This document shows positions 51,637-64,000 of a stretch of 64,000 bases of DNA, one piece after another (within the stretch, counting starts at the first letter, position 1; each line of letters begins with the position of its first letter). A model generated the notes under the pieces. It searched no databases, was not told where the DNA came from, and saw only the letters and a program-made list of their open reading frames with translations. The stretch is from Prunella strophiata. Lineage: Eukaryota > Chordata > Aves > Passeriformes > Prunellidae. Made by a program: the position numbers and the translations under genes. Location: NCBI GenBank assembly GCA_036583965.1, contig JAZBQD010000015.1, forward strand, positions 71,526,330 to 71,590,329, written 5' to 3'.

Positions 51637-54119
51637 GAAGGTGAAAATCTTATCATTTCTGCCCAGGTGAAGCTGTGTTTGTCTCAGAGCCACACAGCAG
51701 TGGCTTGAAATTTCCCAACCTTTCCTGTTAAGAGTTCATAACCTGAATCTTGCTTTCCCATGTTTCACAGTACTAATTGTTCAGTAGATGTGCACCTTTC
51801 ACTCTCCCACTGCTTTGAGCAATTGCAGTACAATTTGTTATTGTCCCCAAAACCAGTGTAGACGTGAAGTCAAATATGCAGGCGTCCACACATGCATAAA
51901 TACTACATCACCTTCCACAGCCATGCATCTGTAGTGAGGAGCTTTCTCAACCCAATTTTACACCATTGCATTCTGAATGGTTTCTGTGCAACAGTTGCAC
52001 CCTACTGTTATGTGAAGCTCTCCAAAGCAAATGTCTCTGCCCATAGCACAAGGGACCATGAGGAAGTCCTTGACCATTTCAATAGGCCACTCCTGGGGAA
52101 GCTGTGAACACGATAAAGGATGTTGTTGGAAGGTCATGAAGGTACTCTGGTAGTATCAGATCCCAGCTGAAGATTGTGTAAGCTGACTGTTCTTGGTCAA
52201 AAACTTGCTTTAGAGTTCAAACCCTGCCAAAGTTATCAACACAATTTTCCCTGTTCTCCAGCGGTAAGTGGAGCCCTAAATCATGTCATCTGGACATAGA
52301 AAACATTCCTTAAGTATGCAATTTTATATTCAGAGCTCACATAGGAGCAACAGAAGACAGAATTAAGAAATGTTTTTAACTTAACAGCTTACTTTTAATA
52401 GCAAGAAACCCCCTAGTCCCCAATACACTTAGCCCAGATAGGTTTTTACTGTGACACAAGACAAGGAACGAAGTTCTCTCAAAGGGATTCAGACAGGGGT
52501 CAGGGGTGCATTTTGTTTAAATGAACTTGCTGAAGTATAATTTCTCCACAGAGAAGACAACCTCCATTGACCTGAGAGGAAGCATCATTTTCCATCTAGA
52601 AATATCCAGTCACCTGAACACTATCAGAACAGGCTGTTTCTTCCTTCCATATTAATCATATGGGTTTAATCTGGAAGGTCAATATCAGATATTACTACAA
52701 GCATCTGCAAAACTTCCACTGTCAATGGGACTGGGACTTGGTGCTATGAAAATACACAGAAAATAACCTTCAGGAAATCAATAGCAATGGGATTCAAAGC
52801 ATTGTAATCTGAAGGATGTCAAGAGGAGTTCTTAGACACTAAGCTTTCACTCTGTGTGAAATAAATGTCTAGCTTTGTAAAGTGATAATAGAAGCCATGA
52901 CAATTCAAATGGATAACAGATCAATGTGCTGTTAAATCTGAATATAGTACTAAAGTAATACCCATTCATTTCAATGGGATGTAGAAATCTTAAAGCAACT
53001 ACAAACTCCTGAATGTCAATACCACTAGTGATTTTTCTGTTAATCAAAGAAGAATGACTGCTACTTTTCTAGTTCAATCTCTTAGATCTGCCACTTGCTG
53101 GTGTTCTATTTGTTTGAATGGCTTTAGCAACAGCAAAAGCAGTTCATTTCCTTAAAGAAGCACCATAGCACCTGCAGGATTGCAGCTGACTACCTGGCAG
53201 CATTACCTTCTACCATACAGAGCAGGGTTAGACTACATTTCTTCTGTTTGTGATGCACATCTTTGTGATGCACTTCACTTTGCTTCTATGGGACAAATAG
53301 ATCAGCCTCTCTGAGGAATGAAAATAAAACATGTATGCACAGTCTCAGCTGAGCTTACATTTATTAAGCAGCAGCAGCACAAGTAGTACTTTATGCTGCA
53401 AGTTTGTACTAGTATTTTATACTGGTCACTTTCATGCACAGCCACAACAGAAAAGAACAAAGATGCACTAAAAGCTACTCATTTTACTTTATCCACTACC
53501 TGGTGGGACAGTTCTGGCTAGAGTACTGTCTAAAGCTACATTTCTGTCCTTCTTGCGGGAGGGTGTCCTCAGCAAGAACAAATTTTTTTCCAAAATAACT
53601 GCCTGGTGGCAGTACCTTTGGGCACTGTCTGGATGTTACAATAAGTGATAATATAATAATGGGAACTGACTTAAGAAATCATTACCCTACTCACCTTTGA
53701 AAAGTGTACCAAGTATCAGCTTTGGTTGGATTAGAAAAAATAACAATATAATTCCTCTGTATGCTTCAAAAACCTATTTCTGTCATCCTGTGTATATTTG
53801 GACATAGGAGCATTTCAATTCATGGCTTTTTATTTACTAATGAAGTGGGACATGCTTTGTAAAAGCCTATTAACATGAAAATGCAGAGATCTCTCATGAT
53901 TCAGGTAATTTTTACTTTTATGGTCAATGGAGTCCCAGTACATCAGTGTGAAGATTAATGAAAACATACATCACCACAATCAGATTTTCAAACAAAAAGT
54001 GAAAATAGCAATAGTCACAATAATGACACCATCTATCATATACACAACCAATTTGTAAACACTACTTTTCATAACTTTTCATAGTGTGGTGTGACTCACA
54101 GCTTATTCTTTTTAAATTT

Positions 54120-54240
54120 TCTTATTTGGAAGAAACATTTTGTAAATAATGTTTTATTATTTGCAAATAATATATCTGTAAATATAATAATACTTGCAAA
54201 TATATAATATTTAATTATTTTTGTAAATAATGTAGGAGCA
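54120..54240. repeat. AT-rich imperfect repeat of tgtaaataat units
   Basis: The words tttgtaaataatg, tttgcaaataatat, ctgtaaatataataa, cttgcaaatatataat and tttgtaaataatg recur across about 120 bp, giving a degenerate tandem array with several potential hairpins. Confidence 0.8.
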
Positions 54241-56482
54241 ATTTCTACTACAAAAATGTGTTTTCTATTATTTATGTCTTGATTCCATTACATTTTCTTA
54301 TTTCTCCTCCCAAATTTAAGTCTCCTCAATGTGCTGGGACACAGAGCTAAACGTGTGGAATGCTGACTATTTTAAAAGTTCAGTATAAAACACCTCCCTG
54401 TTGAGTTTTCATTGCAACAGCAAGTGGTTAGAGGGAGCTCAAGATCTGCAGGAGCAAGAACCAGAGGAAATTTTTCAATGGTACTTTTTTGGCAGAGGGT
54501 ACAGGGGAGGTAATGATCCTGTCCTTCTCTAAACAGCCTTTTAGCCCCCAAGGACTTGATCCCAAACCAGTAGTTTTTGTGGTTGCTTTTAATTGCAAGA
54601 CATTAATTGCTGCAACAGTGGCAAGTTAATCACCAAACTGTTTATTTTTTATGATGTGATGACTTTGGATAATATATTTCCAAAGTCAGTGCTTTCCTGA
54701 GAAAGCATCTCTGTAACTTGCAGCATAATCACTTCACATTTAAATACATCAGGAATTTGGAGCTTGTAGCAACCAAATTTTGCTGCAGGCTGGAGTGTAA
54801 GATGATGCACAGCCTGATTCAGCTGAACTCTGCTGAATTCACATGATCTTAGACACAGCTGTAAACCTTTGCAACCAGAAATCTTAAAACTACTTTAGAG
54901 GAACAACAGCATCAATTTAGATCTTATAGTTCTTCCTCTTTTTTTAATAAAAGACTCAGGGAGAAGATAGAAAATATGCTGCCCTGGGATTGCTAAATCA
55001 AAGAACACAGGAAAGGATTCAGATGGTTATCCCGCTTTCATCAGATAAAACATCTCATGAAAGAGTGTGAGACAGAGTAGAAATCATACTGACAGAAATG
55101 CATGTATCTGAGAAAGGCCTCAGATTCCATTAAGGCTCCACATTCTGGTTTAATATCTTACAATACAGATAATCTTAAAAAACTGAGCCCCGCCCAAAAA
55201 ACCCAGTCTTTCATTTAACTGAGAAGTAGAGGTATTATCTGAATATTTTATTCAGAAGAGAGCTGCAAAACATAGAATAGCAAAGGTCAGCAGAATGTAA
55301 CAACTCTACAAGTAGCAACAATGCATTTTTGGTGTCTATCTGTTGTAACTTCTCAGTCTCCGAGTGATTCCCAGAGTACCTACTCATGGCAGGTGCAAAT
55401 AAGTCGTGAGGTCAGACTGCATTTGAGGCTACTCATACACAAAAAACTGTGGTTCACTGCAAATCTATTCTCTGAATAAGGGCTGAAAAAACCCCAAACA
55501 ACTGCATTACTACAGGTTTTTTGTAACAACCAGATAGCTGTCACCTCAAAAAGCTCAAAATAAGGACACACGAAACTTCAAAATAAGAACACAAGAAACC
55601 AAATTAATGTCTGAGATATTTACTGCTTGTACTTGTATTCACTTATAATCCTCCTTTTACATTATATTCTGAGACCACATTAAAATGTGATAAAAAACTG
55701 ATATATGTAAATTTTTGACCAACAAACAAGTTTGCACACTCCTTTCACATCAAATGCCTACCCATTCATTCTATGACCACAAAAAAGCAAAAAGAGCAGG
55801 TGTGAAGTGAATGTCCTTAATTTATGAAAAGGACAAATAATTTTCTAATTTTCTTCCTCCATATTTATGGAAAAAGTTTCCATTAACCAACACAGCATTC
55901 CTATTATTAACCTGCACTGTCAAGAGAGGAGACAGATTCTCTTGTGTATTCTTGCTCTGAGTACTTGCTGCTATGACATTAAAATTGACAGAAGGGTATT
56001 GGGCTCCTGTCATATTTATTTAAAATCTTCATACAGAAGAAGCCTACAGAGACATACCCTAGGCACCCAGATGACAGCAATGCTATTGCTGCTACATAAT
56101 GGCCAGCTGCAAACTGAAGTTTAATTTCATTTTTGCCTATCAGAAGGATCTCTTCTTGCTACTTCCAGCTGTAAAGAAACATCCATGAATTTTACAGCAC
56201 CAATCCTCATTCATAACTGTAGCACATCAAAAGGAGTAGAAAGTAAAGCATGCAGGAGCTTTAATGGAGAATAGCAAGTTTTGTTGTGAAGCTCTGCTAC
56301 AGAGAACAGCAACACTTCCTGATGCAGCAGAGGGGATAGTAGCACAATCCAGAGTTCAGAAAAAACACAGTGCAATCATGCCACTTGATCTGTGAATAGA
56401 AGTAAGAAGAGAAGGGCCCATTCATCCTAGGTTCAGGAGTTTTGTGAGTACCGGGCAGAGGTACAGTAGGAAAGAAAACTGC

Positions 56483-56541
56483 AAGGAGAGGGGAAAAAAG
56501 GAAAAGGGGGAGGGGAAGGAAAAAAAGGAAGGAAAAAAGAA
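56483..56541. repeat. 59-nt pure polypurine tract
   Basis: Every base from 56483 to 56541 on the plus strand is A or G, in mixed ggaaaagg blocks. It is a candidate for intramolecular triplex (H-DNA) structure. On the DAP sense strand it is polypyrimidine. Confidence 0.95.
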
Positions 56542-59231
56542 CATCCTCTCCTTTGGCAGTACTGCTGAATATGCATCAGGAAAAATTTCCCCTTAGGAAA
56601 ATTTAGGAAAATTTTTCCACTACAGTGGAAGTGTAAACTCCTATGACAGGTCCAGATAACAGGGCAGGAGAGATATCCAGGGATACGCTCCACATCAAGC
56701 ACAAACGATCTTGTTTTGTAGACAATAGTAAGGCAAGAGAAAGCCCTTGAAAAGACAATGCAAAGATGCCACTGATCTGACTATTGAGTGCTTTGATGAA
56801 GGTACCCCAGGGTCTCACTGACATGTTGCCATGGACTTCCCACCTCATGCAGACAAAGGGCTCGGCCATAACCTTGTTAGGCATACAAAGGGACACAACA
56901 CTGGTGCACAAACATTCTTTCTTCTCTCCCCTTTTCTGTGTGGGTGGGCTAAGTATAATCACATGTATGCAATTCCCATCCCCAAGCCCCTTCCCCCCCA
57001 GTTTTATAGTTGTGACATGGAGAAATGATCCAAGTGTTTTGTAGCCTATGCAGAGATGAGGAACACTGCCATTCTTCTGAAAGACATCAAAAGACAGATT
57101 TGCAGCTCATATGAAAAGCACCAATAAGCCATGAGCAGTAATGAACTACCAAACACTTATGGGTTAACTTTGGTACCTCTGCTATTTCCTGAAGCCCAGT
57201 TTCCATACAGACCACTGGAGATCCTCAATCTTTTATGAATCAAAACGTTACGACTTCTGCATGTGAAAGAGGAAGGCCACAATACTCCGCAACAGAAGAA
57301 AAATGAATGGAGAATTTCCCACTCTCTGTATCTGCCTGTGCTGGCATGACAGAGCACACTGTGTGACAGAAAGCAGCTACCTAGCATTATGTCAAAGGGA
57401 GAGCTATGATCACCCTTGGAAGTGGCAAAGTCATGCTGATTTTACCCTGCATTCACTTTGCAGAGCTTCAAGTAACAGTAGGGTGTTAACAATGAATGGA
57501 AACACTCCAGAAAACACAAGCTAAGCCAATTCACTATTACAAAAGTCCAGCCTGAAGTAATTCCTGTCTTTCTCTAGGTATCACAGACTGGCAAGCAGCC
57601 CCTCCTAACTTTCTCATAAACCACTCAATGCTCAGAAAGTTACATTTTTTATTTCACCAAATGTTATCTCACTGTCACTCTTGGCACATGAAGCAATTTC
57701 ATCATCTGTTACCATTTCTTTTAGGTATGGTAATCTTGAGGAACAAATTAATTAAAAGCTTAAACCAGACTGACAGGTGTGACTTCAGTAGCAGTTTTTT
57801 AATGGAAATGCATATTTAGAACTTCAGGAAGGCTGGTAATTATTTCAGGTAGGTCAGGTTTTAGATCAAATCAAAATATTAACATAGCAATGGGAAGATG
57901 TGATTTGGTGATGTTTATGTCCTTGGAAAACCTAAGGAAACCTATTCAGCATCTCAGCTATTGTGCACATAATGCAACAGTTTCAAATGCAGTTTGTAAA
58001 CTTGAACTCTGGCTATTTTCGTTAATACACCCTGCTGCATTTTTTCAAAGGGATTAGGCCTTCACAAATGTGACTGATTTAAACAGGAACACCTGTACCT
58101 CTGAAAATGAAGTGAAGATTATTAAGTACGGTACTTGCACTTGAGAAACCACTTCTGAATTTTCAGTAGAATGTGTGACTGAGCCTATAGAACCACTATC
58201 ACAGAAGCATGACAGAAGTGAAATATCTGATATAATCCTCAGGGAAAATATGAAAAGAATTTGAGCACAAATTCTTTGAGCATAAACAGGATAGTGCACA
58301 CATGCTTTATTACTATTAATAATTTGGTTATAATGACAAGGAAATACAATATTGTGCAAAATGTGAACTCGACAGCCCAGAAGATCATAATCCTTTTAAG
58401 CACAGAACAGGCAATGCAAGTAGAGGTCAACTCAAACATCATTGCTAATGTGACCTTGTCCCTGGACCTGCACTTCATGTGTCTTCCCTAGTGGTTCATC
58501 TGGCTGCAGCTCAGGCTCAGTTAGCAGTGTCCACAAACAGATGCCAAGCCACAGATAACAGTCCCATCACTGCAGCCAGTGCTGGGTCAGTGCTCAGGGC
58601 AAGCTGTCTCTCTGGAGGTTCACATGCCCATGGCAGCTTTTTTGCTCTGAAGATCATCATCTTTTTCTTCCTTCATGGAGCATTTCATTGTGAATGTATA
58701 ATTTTTTTGCACTCATCTGACACTGGCAGCCTACTGATCAGAACTCTGGTCACTTTGGACAAACACAGCTGTACAGACAACTGAGAGCTGGTTCCACATT
58801 GTCCCATCAGATAATTTATAAGATGTGGAGGTGACTGTACAAGGCCACACTCCTAAAAAGGCTAGATGGCTCTCCTTGATCATCCAGTCTCCAGTAAGTG
58901 CTGGGGTGGCTCCTCCTGGACAGCAGCACAAACAACAAGTGCTTCCTCTTAAGATCCCTCTTAGCAGAGGTCTGCCACTACACTTCAGATAAAAATTGAA
59001 AATCCATCTTAGATTACATCACTTCTTCAACCTAAGAAAGTCTTGGAATCACTGCATTCCTAACCTATTCTCTGGACATACTATTTACAGAGTTAATAAA
59101 CCACAATTGCCTTCAGTGATTTGAGAACTAAGATAGTCTAGTCTAGACAGTCTACAAGTCTAAAAGACAAACAACACTGAAAAAAAACAATAAAACAAAT
59201 TACAGAACTGTAATTACAGAGTACTCCATAA

Positions 59232-60275
59232 CAGAAACACAGAAGGGTTGATGCTGGCAGTGACCTCTGGAGATCATCTGATCCAAGCCCCTGCTCAAGC
59301 TGAGCAATCTAGAACAGGCTGCCCAAAACAATGTCCAGACAGCTTTCTATTGTCTCCAAGGATCAAGACTCAAAAATCTCTTCAGGATATCTGTGCCAGT
59401 GCTCAGTCACTCTCACAGGAAACACCTTTTTTTTTTTTGACTGATGTCGAGAGAGAACCTCCTGTATTTCAGTTGGTACCCATTGTCTCTGGTCCTGTCA
59501 CAAGGCACTACTGAAAACTGCTGTCTCCCTTTTCTTTGTGCCCTACTTGCAGGTATTTATACACATTGAAAAGCTCTCCCTGGCTCTTTCAACTGCTCTT
59601 CACAGCAGAGGTGCTCCAATTTCTTCATCGTTTTGTGGCCCTTCACTGAGTTGACCCTCTTCACTGGCTCCAACTTCCTCTTGTACCAAGGAGCCCAGAA
59701 CTGGACACAATCATCTGGCATATCAGCCCTTCCTCCCAATTTTGTGTCATATGCAAAGTTGCTGTGGGCATGGCCCCATCACCTGGATCATTAATGAGGA
59801 TGTTGAAGAGGACTGGGCCAGATCCAGTACTGACCCCAAGGGTACAGTGCTAATAACTGGCCTCTACCTAGACTTCCTTTAAGTGATCAGTTCTCTGGGT
59901 GTAGTTATACAAGCAGTTTTCAACTGACCTCACTCAGCTCATCAAGCCCATGCTTCATCAGATCCTCTCTATGGAGATCTTCCAGCAGACAGCTTTAAAA
60001 GCCTTTCTGAAGCCTAGGTAGAAAACATCCAAGGCTCTCCCCTTGTCTATCAAGCTGGTATTTTCATTGCAGAAGTTTATTAAGTTTATCAAGTATGACT
60101 TCCCTTAGATGAATCCATGTTGACTTTTCCATTGCTTTAATGTCCTTCTGGCACCTGAAAGTAGTTTCCCCAATTACCTGCTCTATCAGGAAGTGAGGTA
60201 AGGCTGACCAGCGTGTAGTTCCCTAGCTCTTCCTGACTGCCTTTTCTGAAGTGCTTATAAACACTGGAAATGTTC
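59232..60275 (-). mobile_element. Long CR1 LINE fragment, about 1 kb
   Basis: Starts with the reverse-complemented 3' end (cagaaacacagaagggttga, gatcatctgatccaagcccc, gaacaggctgcccaaaa). It continues through ttgtgccctacttgcaggta, gtgctccaatttcttcatcg, ttgaagaggactgggccaga, cagacagctttaaaagcctt and gttccctagctcttcc. The element reads on the minus strand and reaches into the CR1 coding region, but the frames are broken. Divergence from typical CR1 words suggests an old insertion. Confidence 0.93.
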
Positions 60276-63249
60276 TTATTATTATTCCAAGTGTTTCTGT
60301 TAGGTGTTTCAAGAAAACAAAAAAGCTATTTTAAGTGTGGGACTGAAAAGACAAAATTATGAATAAGCTATTTAATTCTTCAAAATATTTTAACTTAGCT
60401 GAATCTTTTAACGGTCAAATATAGTTCCACATAAGGCATTCAAAACTTTTAAGTTGAGACAGACATCAGATTAGGCAGTGATTATTCTGAAATAAATACC
60501 AAAGATAATTTCAGACCTATGAACTCACGAAGTGATCAAGATACTCAAATTTACATTTTATAGTTTAGAATTAACCATGTACATGTACATTCCTCTAGCA
60601 AATACACCAGATTAGTGAATTTCAGCAGTGTTACATTTTGCTGTAGATATGGTCTTAAAAGTTATTATCTACCAAAATAGTTTTTATGTAGAGCTATTGC
60701 ACAGTAAAATTTGATTTCCTCCTTTCCTGCATTTATGAAGTCAACTTCTGTATAAAGCAATTCAACCATTCTAATATAATCATCTAACAGCTGAGAGACT
60801 TCTGGGGTATGGAAACTTCAGGAATTATTATATGGGGACATATTTGAATTAAGCAGCATATGTAACACTAAAAATGTACTGTAGCACTGATACAAAGTCT
60901 AGAAAAATCTTGAGGTCCTAAAAATGGAAGAATCATGTAAAATTTCTAGAATGTAGACAAACTGGAAAACAATGGGCCTCTGCAGTCAACACTGTTGATC
61001 TTCACAGAAAATGTGTGGATTAAGAGAGATTAAAAACTCAACAGAAGACTGGTGAACTTCTGACTCGGCAGCAACTTAGTCAAATCTCATGAAAGTTAAC
61101 TTATAAACTGCTTTTTTTTTTCCCCCCATTAGCCTTTTTACCCTAAAATAAAGCTCTCCAAAGGTTGGCTGGTTGCTGTTTAATCCCCTTTTGTGGGAGA
61201 CCAGAATCATGATAGAGGAAGCAAAGTCTCTGTCAGAGTTACCCGCAGTAAAATATAAGTAAAATGACTTTAAAAATCCACTTCTGAGAGCAGAGAATAG
61301 GGAATCACTGATAAAAGTGACACCCCAAAAATAATTCTGCAACTGCAATATGTAAACTAAGGCAAACAAATGAAATTAGATCCTAGGAACTGCCTTTTAT
61401 TTTAGTGGGCCTGTCCACTGTTCATCCTGTTCATCCTGTCCAAGCTTGGACACAGGAACCTGCAATATCCCCTTTAAAAGGAATACCTAATACCCTTTAC
61501 ATCACAGTTTGCTTTGGCTGACATGAATTCCACAGCCAGGAAGAAATGCACATTTCATACAAAAGGCTGATATCAACAACTAAGTTTCTCTTACTCTAAA
61601 ACATAAGGCCAAACTTTTTCCTATTGAAAACACAAAGCTTGTAACAAATTTGTTTCCCCATTTTTACAATGATATAGATATCTAGACATTGGGCTTTCTA
61701 CTTGTCTATGTGCCCACGTCTATTAATCTAATAAAAAAAAAAAAATTCCAATGCATATCTAGATGGCTATTCCTGTGCTGTAATTTGATAGCATTACTTC
61801 ATTCATTGCAGATAATTTCAACTATGAGAGCTTCATCCAAGATAATGTCTGTTCAGAAAAAATGAACCCCTTATCCCTGGCAAGATGCTGAGCTGTTTGG
61901 TTGCAGCAGACTGATGATAATCTCACATGTTCTATATTATTATCCTTTAAAAAAAAAACCAGCAAAACTACCTCTGTTTCTCCCAGGATACCTTAAGACC
62001 AGTAAACTGATTAGGTAAAGGTTGTTTTCTGGGATCAACTGGTTCTTGCAATTCAGATAATGGAATATAAATGCAAATAAAGATCTTGAGGAGATGCACA
62101 GCAGAAGTCACAAGGTGGGACTCACATGACATTATTTACTTGAACACCTATATGTAATTCAGAACATATTACCTCTTAGCTTATTAAAAAATCATCCTGA
62201 TACTTCTAGAAATATTCCTGTGTGATTGATAGCTGAACTGAAACAGTTCCAATCAGGACTCGACTTCCTCCATAGCAACAAGGCTGTCTACCCTCTGCAG
62301 GTAGAAGTATCTACTCCATAAAGTGCACATCCTCTGGAAAACAGGGATATAGCTAAAGTCTTTGAATAACTATCTTCAAGGGGAGATCAGCTGCTCTGCC
62401 ATACTGAGAGTGAAAGGAACTTTAATACAATGTGGAAATGCCACAGCTTATCAGGGATTCTCAATTGCCACTTGTTTGTCAAGAACATTCTCTGTGTCAT
62501 TTGTGCATGTGGCAAAAAAATAAGGTGTTGAGGCGACAGTTCCAATAACGGGAGCACATTGTTCCAATGATGTAACACAAGTAAAGCAAGATGTGCAGGA
62601 ATCTTCAGGCACAAAACAGAAGTCTGAGTATTTCAAATATATAAAGGTTCACAAGACCAAGAGGTCATCTAAATGTTTAGCTCTGTTAGGAGGTCTAATG
62701 AGACACACCATCTGTGCTTGCAGATAAAGCATTTCTGCTTGCAGGTATCTGCTCTGCATGGCTAAGGCAAAGAAAATACAGCTTCACCTGCACAAGATTT
62801 CTCAGAGCTTCATGAGCCAAATGAGACTGTCCTGCAATTTTGGCAGACAGCAATATCCCCAAAAACAACACATAAAACAACAGCTATTCTTTATGACCAC
62901 TGCTTCTATTTTTTGTCCCTACTATACACTGTTACAAAGGAAAATCCCAGGAGATCCAAGGGCAGAAAATATGAGCTTCACAGGCCAGGCAGGCACAGAG
63001 GCAGACAAAAAAGACAAAAGATTGGGATTTGTGAAAAAAGAGGTAATGACATCTAAAGCTAAACTGGAGAGAAACCTGACATAGAGTGATAAGTTATGAA
63101 ATATAGGTTAGAGAGGCTGATTAAGAGATCAGACAAATTTTTACAACTAATATAACTTAATTTCTCTCCTGTATTCCTGGTGAACAGCAAGCTGAACATG
63201 AGCCAGCAGCATTTTCTAGTAGCCTATAAAGCTGGCTTTATTTTGTGCT

Positions 63250-63790
63250 GGAGATTAACCTGCTCTGCTGAGTGGTCACTAGACCATGTTTGGAATAATG
63301 TGTTCAGTTCTAGGCCCCCAAAACATCAATAAAGTAGTATGAGCTCAGGGAGGGCCATCAGGATGCTCCTGGTGTTGGATCACTTATCCTCTGAAGAAAG
63401 GCTCAGGGAACTGGGTTTGTTCAACCTGCAGGAACAAAGGCTTTGGGAAAACCTAACAGCAGCTTGCCAGTGCCTGTAAGGATGTTACCAAGAAGAAAGA
63501 GCCAAGCTTTAAACAGTGGTGCATGGCTGCAGGATGAGGCAGCAGGGAAAAGCTGAAAAAAGGGAGGTTTTGTGCAGAAAAACTTGCCATGAGGACAGTG
63601 GAGCAGAAAAACAAGTTGCTTGCAGGGATTGCACAGCCTCCATCTCTGGAGATGTACAAGACCTGGCTGAATAGAGGTCACAATAAATGAAATGAGTATT
63701 CATTCTGGTCTGACCTCTGCTTATCCCTGCTTTGAGCCTACACTGGAGATCTCTCAAGCCATCTCCAACCCGAGTTATCTCATGATCCAG
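63250..63790 (+). mobile_element. CR1 LINE 3' fragment, about 540 bp
   Basis: Includes ggaataatgtgttcagttct, gggccatcaggatgctcctg, gaagaaaggctcagggaact, ttcaacctgcaggaacaaag and ccatctctggagatgtacaa, the standard CR1 3' sequence in plus orientation. It ends near ctccaacccgagttatctca. It is opposite in orientation to the CR1 at 59232-60275. Confidence 0.93.
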
Positions 63791-64000
63791 AGCCTGAACT
63801 GTGTCCTTAGATGCTGTGGTTTGTAAGAAGCTCAGAACTTTAAACCAGGCAATCTGCCCCTAGCAATTGGTTTCTAATAGTGACCAATTGCAAAAGTTTA
63901 GCAAAAGTGCTAATGGCTAAATTAAGTTCAAAGTGATTACGTCCCTGCTATTCATCTCATCAACAGCTCTTTGTCTTAATCTGTTCCCATCCATTTTGGC

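Larger units (their letters stand above)
43797..64000 (-). other. DAP upstream intron (inferred), no exon seen
   Basis: Twenty kilobases above the 43-bp DAP exon. I looked on the minus strand for the preceding DAP exon (human MRIVQKHPHTGDTKEEKDKD region) and did not find it, so it probably lies beyond 64000. The stretch holds A- and T-runs (43873-43899, 45513-45526, about 49112-49127), an AT-rich repeat (54120-54240), a 59-nt purine tract (56483-56541), two CR1 copies (59232-60275 and 63250-63790), and some unexplained open frames (for example 51325-51636). No other gene is recognised. Confidence 0.7.

Overview
This is vertebrate nuclear DNA, almost certainly from a bird and probably a passerine. 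It has no operons or prokaryotic gene density. It contains several CR1 LINE fragments of avian type, a tRNA-Ile-derived SINE with a CR1-like tail (as reported from songbirds), simple repeats, and two recognisable multi-exon genes with GT-AG introns. Most open reading frames longer than 60 codons are chance frames in noncoding DNA.

Layout. Positions 1-9920 have no exon I can support; by synteny and gene structure they are intron 1 (or 5' flank) of ANKRD33B. Three consecutive plus-strand exons (9921-10050, 15599-15739, 22445-23295) splice in frame and give the last 373 residues of ANKRD33B: three to four ankyrin repeats followed by a basic, low-complexity C-terminal half. The first exon lies before the window. 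A plausible poly(A) signal is at 23737-23742. From about 23.8 to 39.3 kb there is intergenic DNA with simple repeats, an old LINE reverse-transcriptase remnant, a tRNA-derived SINE and a CR1 copy. On the minus strand, 41922-42041 and 43754-43796 are the last two coding exons of DAP (death-associated protein 1), with the 3' UTR running down toward 41.0 or 39.3 kb. The remaining 20 kb (43797-64000) contains no recognisable DAP exon and is interpreted as a large DAP intron carrying two sizeable CR1 copies.

The two genes are convergent (tail to tail), the order known for mammals around ANKRD33B-DAP on human 5p15.2, so the block is conserved synteny. ANKRD33B is poorly characterised; its paralog ANKRD33 is a photoreceptor transcriptional cofactor. 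DAP is an mTOR-phosphorylated negative regulator of autophagy. Nothing in the sequence links the two functionally.

I did not find a previously undescribed biological system. The items most worth a second look are the Ser51 codon of DAP being split by an intron, a perfect 15-bp hairpin at 6946-6980, a 59-nt pure purine tract, the SINE, an old LINE fragment, an unexplained 154-codon antisense frame in ANKRD33B intron 3, and AT-rich blocks that look like conserved noncoding elements.
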